Positions 55,375 to 64,000 of a stretch of 64,000 bases of DNA are shown one piece after another. Position numbers and translations under genes: made by a program. This DNA comes from Muribaculaceae bacterium (GTDB lineage Bacteria > Bacteroidota > Bacteroidia > Bacteroidales > Muribaculaceae): positions 26,281 through 90,280 of the forward strand of contig CAJSYI010000009.1 of the NCBI GenBank assembly GCA_910573745.1. The letters run 5' to 3'. Positions within the stretch are counted from its first letter, which is position 1, and each line of letters opens with the position of its first letter. The notes below the pieces were generated by a model. It did no database searches, had not been told where the DNA came from, and saw nothing but the letters and a program-made list of their open reading frames with translations.

Positions 55375-57015
55375 GTGAGCCGCTACAACTACAAGAGGCG
55401 ACTCGCGCGGACAGTGAACGTCGGGGGCACCGGCATAGGCGGAGAAAACCCCATACGCCTACAGTCGATGACCAACACCGACACGCTCGACGCCGGGGCA
55501 AGCGCGGCACAGGCACTGCGCATCGCCGAAGCCGGGGGAGAGATAGTGAGGCTCACCACGCAGGGGCAGAAACAGGCCGCCGCGCTTGCCGAAGTGCGCC
55601 GCATCCTCGATGCGGAAGGATGCCACGTGCCGCTCGTGGCTGACGTCCACTTCAACCCCAAAGCCGCGCTCACAGCCGCCGAAGTGTGTGAGAAAGTGCG
55701 CATAAACCCAGGAAACTTCGTGGATGCCGCACGCACTTTCCGAAAGCTCGAATTCACCGACGAGGAATATGCCGCCGAAATCGGAAAGATAAGGACTGCG
55801 CTCCTTCCTATGCTTGAGACGTGCAGGCGGCGCGGAACCGCCCTCCGGCTCGGGGTCAACCACGGATCGCTCTCCGACCGCATCATGAGCCGCTACGGCG
55901 ACACCCCGGCAGGAATGGTGGAATCGGCGATGGAATTCCTGCGCATCTGCCGCAGCGAGGATTTCAACGACATCGTGATTTCAATAAAGGCCTCCAACAC
56001 TCAGGTGATGACGGCCACCGTGCGTCTGCTCGTAAAGGAGATGCAGGAAGAAGGGATGGACTACCCGCTCCATCTCGGGGTTACAGAAGCCGGCGACGGC
56101 GAAGACGGACGCATCAAGAGCGCGGCAGGCATCGCGACGCTGCTGGCCGAGGGAATCGGAGACACCATACGCGTGAGCCTCAGTGAGGCTCCGGAAGCGG
56201 AAATCCCCGTGGCACGTTTCCTGCGCGACTACATCACGTCCCGTGAAGGACATGCTCCGGTCATCGAACCGGAAACGGTGCTTCCCGGCCTTTCGCGCTC
56301 TCACTCCTTCAGGATGCCCGGAAACAGCGGAAACCTGCCTGAACCGCTGGTGGCAGGACTCGACTTCGCGGAAATCCCCGCATCGTGGCATTTCACTGAT
56401 GCCTCTTCCCTGCCGCGGCTGCTCTCCGACACGCTGCCTGTGGTGCTTTCATCTGCCAACGCCAACGCCACCGGCGAGATAATGTCGTGGATCGACCGCT
56501 TTCAGGCCCTCGGCGGCAAGAATCCCGTATTGGTGAGCCTGCGCTACGACGATTCCGACTCCGGAAACCTGGCCATAAAGGCAGCCGCCGACTTCGGCAC
56601 TCTTCTGCTCAACGGCTACTGCTCCGCCATCAGCCTCGACGCGCCTGCGGACACGGAAACCATACACCGGCTTGAGCTGGCAATCCTGCAGGCCGCACGC
56701 CTGCGCTTCAGCAAGACGGAATTCATCGCATGCCCGAGCTGCGGACGCACGCTCTTCGACCTCCCGGCGACGCTCCAGGAAGTGAAAGCCGCAGTAGGCC
56801 ATCTGAAAGACCTCAAAATCGGAGTGATGGGATGCGTGGTGAACGGGCCGGGCGAAATGGCCGATGCCGACTACGGCTATGTAGGCGCAGGACGCGGACG
56901 CGTGAGCATATACCGTGGCAAAGACCTGATAGAAAAGAACATCCCACGCGAAGAAGCCCTTGCCGCGCTGATAGCCCTGATCAAGGCCGACGGCCGTTGG
57001 CAAGCCCCCAGGTAA
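55375..57015 (+). CDS. ispG: 4-hydroxy-3-methylbut-2-en-1-yl diphosphate synthase
   Basis: It is the iron-sulfur enzyme that makes HMBPP in the MEP isoprenoid pathway. The 546-residue protein is the three-domain form with an inserted second domain. Its cluster ligands are C453 and C456 (CPSCGRTLFD) and C487 (GCVVNGPGE). The N-terminal TIM barrel has RLQSMTNTDT and PLVADVHFNPK. The start is GTG at 55375, one base after the purE stop, so purE-ispG are probably co-translated. It is slightly shorter than typical Bacteroides homologues of about 600 residues. Confidence 0.94.
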   Translation: MSRYNYKRRLARTVNVGGTGIGGENPIRLQSMTNTDTLDAGASAAQALRIAEAGGEIVRLTTQGQKQAAALAEVRRILDAEGCHVPLVADVHFNPKAALTAAEVCEKVRINPGNFVDAARTFRKLEFTDEEYAAEIGKIRTALLPMLETCRRRGTALRLGVNHGSLSDRIMSRYGDTPAGMVESAMEFLRICRSEDFNDIVISIKASNTQVMTATVRLLVKEMQEEGMDYPLHLGVTEAGDGEDGRIKSAAGIATLLAEGIGDTIRVSLSEAPEAEIPVARFLRDYITSREGHAPVIEPETVLPGLSRSHSFRMPGNSGNLPEPLVAGLDFAEIPASWHFTDASSLPRLLSDTLPVVLSSANANATGEIMSWIDRFQALGGKNPVLVSLRYDDSDSGNLAIKAAADFGTLLLNGYCSAISLDAPADTETIHRLELAILQAARLRFSKTEFIACPSCGRTLFDLPATLQEVKAAVGHLKDLKIGVMGCVVNGPGEMADADYGYVGAGRGRVSIYRGKDLIEKNIPREEALAALIALIKADGRWQAPR

Positions 57016-57057
57016 TCCCGGAAAGCGAACAAGTCAGATATTATCAGGTATTAAGAG

Positions 57058-58047
57058 TCAGATGTTAAGGCGGCGTTCCTCTTGCCAGCGGGGACGCCGC
57101 TTCACTTCCATATAGACCTTGCCGAGGTATTCGCCTATGATTCCGAGGGCAAGGAGCAGCACGCCCGTGCAGAACCATATCGAAAGGATTATGGATGCCC
57201 ATCCGGGAATCGTGTGGCCGGTGAAATGGCGCACAAGCACGTAGGTCAGTATGCCGAGCGATATGAGCACGAAGACCAGTCCGCAACTGAGAATCATCCT
57301 CGCCGGACGCACTGAAAAAGACGTGATGCCGTCGGCGGCAAAATTGAGCATCTTGCCTACGGGATACTTCGACCTGCCGAACACACGAGGTTTCCGGTCG
57401 TAGAACACCTGCGTCTGCCTGAGGCCGAGCATCGGCACTATGCCGCGCAGGAAAAGGTTGGTCTCGCGGTAGCGGCAAAGCCCTTTGAGGGCTGCGGCAG
57501 AGAGGAGACGGTAGTCGGCATGATTGTTCACCGTCCGCATCCCCAATGCATTGCGCAGACGGTAGAAACCTTTGGCCGTAGTGCGCTTGAACACCCCGTC
57601 CTCTTTCCGGTGGCGACGCACGCCGTAGACCACATCGAATCCGGACCTGTAACGCTCCGTCATCTCGTCAATAGCCTCGACATCGTCCTGAAGGTCGGCA
57701 TCTATGCTTATTGCCGCGTCGCAACAGACCGACACGGCCTCGAGACCTGCCATAAGCGCGAGCTGGTGGCCGGCGTTGGACGCAAGCTTCAGACCTCTGG
57801 AGCGAACCGATTCCGCTGCAAGCCTTTCTATTACGTCCCAGGTGCCGTCAGTGGAGCCGTCATCGACATAAAGGACGAAGCTTCCGTCTGACACTTGACC
57901 TTTTTCAATCAGCGAGACGATTTTCCCTGAAAGAACCCTGTCTGTGTGCAAAAGCGTCTCGGCCTCGTCAAGGCAAGGCACCACAATGGCCAGCACAGGG
58001 GCGGGACGGAAAGGCCGAACGGAGGCAAAACAATCGCTGTCAATCAT
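57058..58047 (-). CDS. Membrane-anchored family 2 glycosyltransferase
   Basis: The 329-residue protein has the GT2 fold: LAIVVPCLDEAETL, then DDGSTDGTWDVI and SIDADLQDDVEA with its DxD-type metal motif. It ends in two membrane helices (LSCGLVFVLISLGILTYVL; SIILSIWFCTGVLLLALGIIG). This is the GtrB/DPM1-like type that loads a sugar onto a polyprenyl phosphate. It overlaps the GT4 gene by ATGA, so the two act in the same expression unit. Confidence 0.9.
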   Translation of the reverse strand: MIDSDCFASVRPFRPAPVLAIVVPCLDEAETLLHTDRVLSGKIVSLIEKGQVSDGSFVLYVDDGSTDGTWDVIERLAAESVRSRGLKLASNAGHQLALMAGLEAVSVCCDAAISIDADLQDDVEAIDEMTERYRSGFDVVYGVRRHRKEDGVFKRTTAKGFYRLRNALGMRTVNNHADYRLLSAAALKGLCRYRETNLFLRGIVPMLGLRQTQVFYDRKPRVFGRSKYPVGKMLNFAADGITSFSVRPARMILSCGLVFVLISLGILTYVLVRHFTGHTIPGWASIILSIWFCTGVLLLALGIIGEYLGKVYMEVKRRPRWQEERRLNI

Positions 58048-59303
58048 TTCCGTTTGGCCAACAGGCTATTGAACAGTCCGATATATCTTCCGGCCACGCT
58101 TTCGTAGCCGAACCTCTCCTCCACCGACCTGCGCATCCGGTCGCGCACTTTCGCGTCTGAGGCAAGCCCGATTCCGCGTATTATGCCTCGGGCCAAGGAT
58201 TCCGCGGCTTTATGCGGATCTTCATCGAAATGCACAAGAATGCCGGTATGCCCGTCATCGATTATGTCGCACTGCCCCCCGCGGTCGAAGCTGACGGGCA
58301 CACAGCCGTAAGCCTGGCCCTCGGCCAACGTGGCTCCCCACGACTCATAAAGCGAAGAGGAGACCACCAGGTCGGCGACGGCATACGCACCAGCAAGGTC
58401 TTCGGCATTGTCTATCTTCCCGAGATGCCTGTGGCGGATTCCGAATCCGTCGAACGAAGCCGGATTCTTCACCCCGCCGAAAGTGAGCAGTTCGAGCTTT
58501 TCAGCAAGTTCCGGATTCTCCTTTGCCAGTATCCTCGTGGCCTCGGCAAGGACAGGAAGCCCTTTGACCGGATCGTCGAGGCGGGCGGCGCCCATAAGAA
58601 GGCACGTCTTCCCGTCCTTCTGCCTCGAATGAGGCTCTGCCGCCGCTGCGTTGAAGGGATTCGGAATCACATCCACATCCTGATCCGAAAGCAACGACGA
58701 CTGTTGCGCTTTGGACTTCAGCCAGTTGCTGACCGCCACGAATCTTATGGCACCGAGATTGTACAAATCATGCTTCTTTTGCCACACGGCGGCGGAAAGG
58801 TCGGTCGGGGAAGCCTTTTCGCCAAGCAGCGGACATTCCCCGCATCGGCCGCCAAAACGGCCGCAATCCCCGGCATGGTGGCATATTCCGGTCATGTTCC
58901 ACATATCGTGCATAGTCCACACCAAAGGCTTTCCAGTGTCGATAAGACTGCAGATGCCCTCAAACGAAAGCATACCCTGGTTCACCCAGCCGAGACATAT
59001 CACGTCGGCCTCTTGTACGAGCCTGTGCTTCCACAAAGGCACGCCGTCGCTGCATGTGTCTATCTTGAAGAGCGTGGAACGGTCAAAGCCGTTGGCAATG
59101 AACACTTTCAGGCGTTCAGAAAGGAATGCCGACCTTATCCGGCGGGGCGACGCGGCCAACTCAACGAAAGGGCTGTCCGTAACCTTCTCGCAAACAAGCA
59201 TACGCGCGTCCACTCCTTCGGCACGCAAAGCGAGCATAAGGCGATGGCTCACCACGGCCGCCCCTCCGGTCTGGTCGGACCGGCTTATGATCACAACCCT
59301 CAT
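58044..59303 (-). CDS. Family 4 glycosyltransferase
   Basis: The 419-residue protein has a GT-B fold with the RSDQTGGAAVVSHRL acceptor motif, the LMGAARLDDPVKGLPVLAEA donor region and a C-terminal SSSLYESWGATLAEGQAYG motif with the catalytic Glu. A Cys-rich insertion (CHHAGDCGRFGGRCGEC, about residues 140-160) may bind zinc and also occurs in some surface-glycan transferases. The stop overlaps the GT2 start and the start overlaps the folA stop, so it is part of a folA-GT4-GT2 chain. Confidence 0.92.
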   Translation of the reverse strand: MRVVIISRSDQTGGAAVVSHRLMLALRAEGVDARMLVCEKVTDSPFVELAASPRRIRSAFLSERLKVFIANGFDRSTLFKIDTCSDGVPLWKHRLVQEADVICLGWVNQGMLSFEGICSLIDTGKPLVWTMHDMWNMTGICHHAGDCGRFGGRCGECPLLGEKASPTDLSAAVWQKKHDLYNLGAIRFVAVSNWLKSKAQQSSLLSDQDVDVIPNPFNAAAAEPHSRQKDGKTCLLMGAARLDDPVKGLPVLAEATRILAKENPELAEKLELLTFGGVKNPASFDGFGIRHRHLGKIDNAEDLAGAYAVADLVVSSSLYESWGATLAEGQAYGCVPVSFDRGGQCDIIDDGHTGILVHFDEDPHKAAESLARGIIRGIGLASDAKVRDRMRRSVEERFGYESVAGRYIGLFNSLLAKRK

Positions 59304-59791
59304 CTGCGCCGCAGGTTTACAAAGCGATAACGCAGACCTCCAGCCTCTCCTTCAGGAGGCATTTCCTCTCCCGTCGGCACCCATTCCGTCTGGCTGAATT
59401 CAGGGAACCATGTGTCGGCATCATGAAATTCCGCGTCCACAAGCGTCAGGTAAAGGCGGGTGGCAAACGGAAGCATGGCCTTGTAGATGCGGCCTCCGCC
59501 AATCACGAACGGCATCGGGTCTCCGGCACACAGAGCAAGGGCTTCTTCCGGCGACGAGGCGGTCTCCGCCCCTTCCGGACGAAAACCTCCGTCTGTCGTT
59601 ACCACTATATTCCGCCGTCCCGGCAACGCGCCTTTGGGAAGCGAGAGCCATGTGCGCCGTCCCATAATCACCGGATGCCCCATGGTCAACGCCTTGAACC
59701 GCTTAAGGTCGGCAGGTATATGCCACGGCATGTCGCCGTCGCGGCCTATGGCCCTGTCGCGGCCCATAGCGACTATGACAGCCGTTTCCAT
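59300..59791 (-). CDS. folA: Dihydrofolate reductase
   Basis: It reduces dihydrofolate with NADPH, replacing the tetrahydrofolate used by thyA. The 163-residue protein has the motif GDMPWHIPADLKRFK with the catalytic acid D28, HPVIMGRRTW and VIGGGRIYKAMLP. ATG 59791 gives the usual N-terminus (ETAVIVAMGRDRAIG). A longer frame up to 59896 would add 35 residues not found in the family. thyA lies 169 bases upstream. Confidence 0.95.
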   Translation of the reverse strand: METAVIVAMGRDRAIGRDGDMPWHIPADLKRFKALTMGHPVIMGRRTWLSLPKGALPGRRNIVVTTDGGFRPEGAETASSPEEALALCAGDPMPFVIGGGRIYKAMLPFATRLYLTLVDAEFHDADTWFPEFSQTEWVPTGEEMPPEGEAGGLRYRFVNLRRR

Positions 59792-59960
59792 AGGCCTTGA
59801 AGTCTGCGAATTGAACACGCTGAACGGATGGAGCGACGCTATGTCCTTTTCAAGATTGCGCTCCGCCTCAACGGGATAGCCTATTATATGTTCCATATTG
59901 ATTCTCTCCGATATTTTTTTAAGTGCGTTTGAGCAGAAGCCCGAACACTCTCTGATTTTT

Positions 59961-60755
59961 CTAAACCGAAACCACCCCCTTTATTGCCGGCCACGGGTCA
60001 TAACCCTCAAGGCGGAAGTCTTCGTATGAGAACCCGAATATGTCCTTCACCTCAGGATTCAGAATCATCCTGGGGAGCGGACGCGGCTCCCTTCCGAGCT
60101 GTTCATTCACCTGGCCGAGATGGTTAAGATAGATGTGCACGTCGCCGAAAGTGTGGATGAACTCACCCGGCTCAAGGCCGCACACCTGCGCCATCATCAT
60201 GGTCAGCAAAGCATAGGAGGCGATGTTGAAGGGCACTCCGAGAAAGCTGTCGGCGCTGCGCTGGTAAAGCTGGAGCGAAAGACGGCCTTCACACACATAG
60301 AACTGGAAAAACGCATGGCACGGCGGCAGGTTCATGTTAGGCAGGTCGGCCACGTTCCACGAGCTCACGATGATACGCCGCGAATCGGGATTGTGGCGTA
60401 TGTCCTCCACGGCCTGGGAAATCTGGTCCACCGAGCCGCCGCCATAATCCGGCCACGAACGCCACTGATAACCGTATATGTGGCCGAGGCCGCCGTCCGG
60501 ATCCGCCCATTCGTTCCAGATGCGCACGCCTCGTTCCTGAAGCCAGCGCGCATTGGTGTCGCCGCGCAGGAACCACAGCAACTCGTATATGATGCTCTTC
60601 AGATGCACTTTCTTGGTGGTCAGAAGGGGAAAGCCCTTCTGAAGGTCAAAACGCATCTGGTAGCCGAACGTCGAAATGGTGCCAGTGCCTGTACGGTCGG
60701 TCTTCCTGTGTCCGGTCTCAAGTATATGTCTGAGAAGATTCTGATATTCTTTCAT
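59961..60755 (-). CDS. thyA: Thymidylate synthase
   Basis: It methylates dUMP to dTMP using methylene-tetrahydrofolate. The 264-residue length and motifs are those of E. coli ThyA. The nucleophile C146 lies in [10 protein letters not shown], the phosphate-binding residues in [13 protein letters not shown], and [13 protein letters not shown] folate contacts are present as FNIASYALL. folA lies downstream, a common pairing. Confidence 0.97.
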   Translation of the reverse strand: MKEYQNLLRHILETGHRKTDRTGTGTISTFGYQMRFDLQKGFPLLTTKKVHLKSIIYELLWFLRGDTNARWLQERGVRIWNEWADPDGGLGHIYGYQWRSWPDYGGGSVDQISQAVEDIRHNPDSRRIIVSSWNVADLPNMNLPPCHAFFQFYVCEGRLSLQLYQRSADSFLGVPFNIASYALLTMMMAQVCGLEPGEFIHTFGDVHIYLNHLGQVNEQLGREPRPLPRMILNPEVKDIFGFSYEDFRLEGYDPWPAIKGVVSV

Positions 60756-60800
60756 CCCTAAAAACCTGATTTCTACTACCTGATTGTCATATCAAAAAAA

Positions 60801-61622
60801 CTAACGGCCATGCGGCTTCACCCCACGCATCATCGGAGTGGCCACGCGGTTGCGTCCGGGCTGGTAGCGTATGGCATTCTCCGGGCATCGCGCCACACAC
60901 TCCATGCACCTCACGCACCGGGCGTCGTCCACAAACCTGCCGACCACCTTGACGCAGCCCGCGGGGCAAGCCTCTTCGCATTCAAGGCATCCTGTACACT
61001 TGTCCGGGTCTATCTCGACTCTGTAAACGGAATTGCTGCCCATAAGCCCGAGGACTGTCCCGACGGGGCAGACCGTATTGCAGAACTCACGGCCTGTGAA
61101 GACCGCCGCAAACACAATCAAAAGCAGGGACACGGCCCCTGCCACGATTCCCGTGGCCGCGCCGATGCCCAGATTGACTGCCGCTGCCGCCGAAGAGGCC
61201 GGATTCGCCGTACCGATGATGTTGCGGAAAACGTTCCACGGCTCTATCAGCGCAGGAACCACGGATATTCCGGCAATGAGACACACGAAATAGACCGTCG
61301 CTATGTGGAAACGCACCTTATGGCGGTTGCGGTAACGGTAGCGGCGACGGCGGGCAGGCATAAGCCTCCGCAGCTTCGACGAAAGGTCGATAAGCGTACC
61401 GACAGGACACACCGTGGAACAATACAGTCGCCCGTAGACGAACGAAATCACGAGCCAAAAGAGCACAGCCCCTATGCTCACGGTGATGGCGGAAGGGATG
61501 ATCTGGGATTTCTCGGAAAGCGACGCGAAGCGGAGGAGCTGCCGTCCGAATGCCAGGTAAACCGCCGACATGACAAAAAACAGCCCGGCCAGAATCCATC
61601 GTGCCGTCCTCAATCCCTTCAT
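60801..61622 (-). CDS. Membrane polyferredoxin (4Fe-4S, NapH/YccM-like)
   Basis: The 273-residue protein has four to five membrane helices and two CxxxCP motifs in loops (CSTVCPVG and CNTVCPVG). The cytoplasmic C-terminus has two 4Fe-4S ferredoxin motifs (CTGCLECEEACPAGC; CVRCMECVARCP). It should pass electrons across or along the inner membrane. The partner enzyme is not evident; no nitrate reductase genes are nearby. The start at 61622 (MKGLRT) is preferred. Confidence 0.88.
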   Translation of the reverse strand: MKGLRTARWILAGLFFVMSAVYLAFGRQLLRFASLSEKSQIIPSAITVSIGAVLFWLVISFVYGRLYCSTVCPVGTLIDLSSKLRRLMPARRRRYRYRNRHKVRFHIATVYFVCLIAGISVVPALIEPWNVFRNIIGTANPASSAAAAVNLGIGAATGIVAGAVSLLLIVFAAVFTGREFCNTVCPVGTVLGLMGSNSVYRVEIDPDKCTGCLECEEACPAGCVKVVGRFVDDARCVRCMECVARCPENAIRYQPGRNRVATPMMRGVKPHGR

Positions 61623-61701
61623 AAACAACCGTCAAAAACCAAACGACATCATATTGTGTGTATGTTTGAAATCCACATTACGGCATATGTCCCTTCCGAC
61701 T

Positions 61702-62670
61702 TCATATGAAACACATGTAGCTGTCATCGGCCGCGCCTACGAAAAGCGAGACCACAAGCATGGCCAAAGCCATGACAAGCATGTTCAGGTTAGCATAAAG
61801 CTGCAACCTGCGCAGTCCACGGCGGTCGCCTACCGACAATCTGGCGGCAATCATGCAATTGGACACAAGAACGGCAACCGGAAGAATCATATAGAAGTAC
61901 CATTCCTCAAGATGCTGCACTTGGCAAAGCCAGGCGCACAGAGCAGTCCACAGGAATCCGTCGGCAACGAAGAGAACCCTCGTAATCCGGATTCCGAACA
62001 ATGACGGGATGGTCTTCTTTTCCATCACACCGTCCACTTCAATGTGGGCCACACCGTAGAGAAGGCCACAGTTGACCGCTATAAGCCCCATTACGGCTGA
62101 AATGTAGAGCGCAGGCTCGATGTCGTAGAAGTTAAACAATGAACCGGCCTCATGGCACGACTGCAGCAGACATGTCCCGATCACTCCGATGGGGCCGAAA
62201 AGCAGGAACGTGCTGAGTATGCCCCAATGTGAATCGGAAAGAGGCCGCCGGCCTCCGAAAGTAAAGAAAAGCACCACGGCAAGCACCGACCCCACGACAA
62301 GCGTCCAGATTCCATCCATCGCCATAAGGGCAAGAGCCACTGTAACAGCAAGTATGCCTACGCCCAATGCCGACTCCCTGAGCACAGAGGTCTTGGGAAG
62401 ACGTGCAAACTCAGCATCCACCATATCGTTGGAATTGTGATACGAGCGTGCCTTCAGGTAAAAATGCCAATACGTGGCTGAAATCTGCGTAAGCAACGCG
62501 AAAACCAGACACAGTGTGGCCGGGAACACCTCAAGATTGCCCCTCAAGGTTGCCGCCGCCGTCCCTCCGGCCACTGTAGCGACGCTTATCATAAGCATCT
62601 CCGGAGCCGCGCCCTGCACAAGCAACGCCGACACCGAAGAATTGTCATATCGTTTTTCGGATTTAGCCAT
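61702..62670 (-). CDS. UbiA-family prenyltransferase (possibly MenA-like)
   Basis: The 322-residue membrane protein has the first UbiA-family aspartate motif NSNDMVDAE (NDxxD type) and a second motif region near GLLYGVAHIEVDG, with about nine helices. In anaerobic Bacteroidetes the likely substrate is 1,4-dihydroxy-2-naphthoate in menaquinone synthesis, but no other men genes lie here. ATG 62670 follows the yeiH stop by seven bases; a TTG at 62685 would overlap it. Confidence 0.8.
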   Translation of the reverse strand: MAKSEKRYDNSSVSALLVQGAAPEMLMISVATVAGGTAAATLRGNLEVFPATLCLVFALLTQISATYWHFYLKARSYHNSNDMVDAEFARLPKTSVLRESALGVGILAVTVALALMAMDGIWTLVVGSVLAVVLFFTFGGRRPLSDSHWGILSTFLLFGPIGVIGTCLLQSCHEAGSLFNFYDIEPALYISAVMGLIAVNCGLLYGVAHIEVDGVMEKKTIPSLFGIRITRVLFVADGFLWTALCAWLCQVQHLEEWYFYMILPVAVLVSNCMIAARLSVGDRRGLRRLQLYANLNMLVMALAMLVVSLFVGAADDSYMCFI

Positions 62671-62677
62671 AGCCAAG

Positions 62678-63694
62678 TCAGTCAATAGTGTACATCACCA
62701 CGAAAAGGCTGCCTGCCCCTATCACCATCCAAAGCGTAAGGGCCTGGATGAGAGGCTTCACCCCAACCGACTTTATCACACTCAGGCTCAGGCTTGCGCC
62801 GATGGCGAAAAGCACCGCAATCAGAGCCTGCTTGGCCACCGCCACAATCCAATGGTACACGGGAGCCATGGCCGGCATCGCTGATTCCGGAGTGTAGGTG
62901 TTGATGACCATGGCCACTACAAACAGGAGAATGAACCAGGGAATGCTCACCTTGGCCTTCCCTTCGCCGGACTTCCGCTTGCGGAATATCCACATGGTCG
63001 CGAAAGCCAACGGTATTATCCAAAGCGCACGCGTGCACTTGATGAGCGTTGCAAGCTCACAGGCCTCGGCTCCGTAGGCATTGCCGGCCCCGACAACGGA
63101 ACTCGTGTCATGGATCGCTATGGCCGCCCACGTCCCGAACTGGGCCTGGCTCAGCCCGAAAAGATGGCCCAGAGGCGGGAAGATGAAGAGTGCTATCGCG
63201 TTGAGGATGAAGATAACCCCGAGAGAGACGGCCATCTCGTTCTCGTTGGCCTTGAGGACAGGCCCTACGGCCGCTATCGCGCTTCCGCCGCAGATTGCCG
63301 TCCCGGTGGAAATCAGATACGACGTCTTCTCCTGAATCCGCATATAACGGCCAAGCATAACGCCTATCACCATGACTCCGACCACGGAAACCACCGTGAA
63401 CAGCATCCCGTCTGCCCCCGACTGGAGCGACTTCTGCAGGTTCATGCCGAAGCCGAGGCCCACCACGGAAGCCTGCAGCAGATATTTGGAAAGCTTCTTG
63501 TTGAACTTCGGGAACGGTATCCCGAAGATGAAAGCGAAAATCAGGCCGATGAAAAGAGCGACGGCCGGAGTGATGAACGATTCCCCTTCGCCGAATATGG
63601 CGTCGAAAGGCACGCACATCAGAGCCAGAAGCACCCAATAGAGCCAGCGTCCAGTTTGCGTGACAGGGCTTTGGGTTGATGATTGTCTTGCCAT
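62678..63694 (-). CDS. yeiH: YeiH/UPF0324 family putative sulfate exporter
   Basis: The 338-residue protein has about ten helices and the family segments SVVGLGFGMNLQKSLQ, STGTAICGGSAIAAVGPV and AIAIHDTSSVVGAGNAYG. The family is annotated as a sulfate exporter without firm proof. It is the first gene of a pair with the prenyltransferase. Confidence 0.92.
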   Translation of the reverse strand: MARQSSTQSPVTQTGRWLYWVLLALMCVPFDAIFGEGESFITPAVALFIGLIFAFIFGIPFPKFNKKLSKYLLQASVVGLGFGMNLQKSLQSGADGMLFTVVSVVGVMVIGVMLGRYMRIQEKTSYLISTGTAICGGSAIAAVGPVLKANENEMAVSLGVIFILNAIALFIFPPLGHLFGLSQAQFGTWAAIAIHDTSSVVGAGNAYGAEACELATLIKCTRALWIIPLAFATMWIFRKRKSGEGKAKVSIPWFILLFVVAMVINTYTPESAMPAMAPVYHWIVAVAKQALIAVLFAIGASLSLSVIKSVGVKPLIQALTLWMVIGAGSLFVVMYTID

Positions 63695-63781
63695 TTATAG
63701 TCTTAACTTGCAGTTCAACATCCAAAAGGAGAGGGGTTCACAACCCGTGATAAGGGCACGCCATCCTTTCGGTTTAATTTA

Positions 63782-63789
63782 CAAAGATA
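63782..63789 (-). promoter_or_regulatory. -7 box of the yeiH gene
   Basis: TATCTTTG on the minus strand (63789-63782). No clear -33 box is seen. Confidence 0.5.
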
Positions 63790-63863
63790 ACGAAAGTTTG
63801 CGGAAAAACGTGCATCACCGCCGCAAAAAATCCACAGTGCAGAGTCCAACAGCAAATGCAAAT

Positions 63864-64000
63864 TTATGCAACCTTATCGAAAAAACGCTTCTTTGGAGTG
63901 TCGAAGTCAATTTTCTCCCGTGGACGACGGTTGAGTTTCTTTTGTATCTCCATAATTCGTTTGTCTGAAAAGTCATCAAAATTGGACTTTTTAGAGATAT
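63864..64000 (-). CDS. IS30-family transposase, C-terminal part (runs off the window)
   Basis: The last 45 codons of a minus-strand frame are visible. They end in IMEIQKKLNRRPREKIDF, then DTPKKRFFDKVA and a TAA at 63864-63866. This matches the conserved C-terminus of IS30-family transposases of Bacteroidetes. The rest of the gene lies beyond 64000. The element's own end should lie between about 63800 and 63860, close upstream of the yeiH promoter, but the inverted repeat cannot be fixed from one side. Confidence 0.8.
   Translation of the reverse strand, partial: ISKKSNFDDFSDKRIMEIQKKLNRRPREKIDFDTPKKRFFDKVA

Overview
The window looks like a chromosomal segment of a Bacteroidales gut bacterium. 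The gene content and relatively GC-rich coding sequence suggest a Muribaculaceae-like genome, but that family call is an inference. Four things support the order-level placement. Many genes carry the Bacteroidetes promoter (-33 TTTG, about 20 nt, -7 TAnnTTTG) instead of sigma70 boxes. Ribosome-binding sites are weak. Many gene pairs overlap as ATGA. Several secreted proteins end in a type IX secretion (T9SS)-like sorting domain. About 50 intact genes are present, with no rRNA, convincing tRNA or CRISPR array.

Left part (1-18.5 kb): M16 peptidase, dusB, a DUF2807-type adhesin-head protein and a polysaccharide flippase. Then the phospholipid operon psd-pssA with a DUF4834-like protein, a HAD phosphatase, a histidine kinase and a LpxL-like acyltransferase. 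A membrane-spanning TPR/helix-turn-helix regulator, lpxB (with an unusual basic tail), a beta-helix lipoprotein, a decayed secreted-protein gene, birA-tsaE and a carboxynorspermidine-synthase-like dehydrogenase follow.

Middle part (18.8-34 kb): a co-directional run of seven genes for large secreted proteins (Omp28-like thiol protein, Fn3, choice-of-anchor-J-like and chitobiase-C-like modules). Six end in a T9SS-like C-terminal domain, and three of the intergenic gaps hold strong hairpins without U-tracts. The run ends at a small signal-peptide ORF cut short by a 310-bp inverted-repeat element (MITE). An acyltransferase follows.

Right part (34-64 kb): yraN-manC, a Na/Pi cotransporter, a second MITE, and a four-gene efflux operon (TolC-HlyD-two ABC-2 permeases, no ATPase). 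Then pyrG, yidC, a BspA-like gene fragment, and an AbiEii-type toxin-antitoxin pair bracketed by exact 37-bp direct repeats copied from the 3' end of the adjacent glycerate kinase gene. Housekeeping genes fill the rest: DUF2851, adk, hpt, RluA-type synthase, PAP2 phosphatase, purE, ispG, two glycosyltransferases, folA-thyA, a polyferredoxin, a UbiA prenyltransferase and a YeiH transporter. The last bases encode the C-terminus of an IS30-family transposase.

The most notable non-coding features are two paralogous, promoter-driven, terminator-ended small RNAs (minus strand near 4.8 kb, plus strand near 34.25 kb) with a near-identical 5' block but different terminator stems. All functional calls come from reading motifs by eye; no database search was run.
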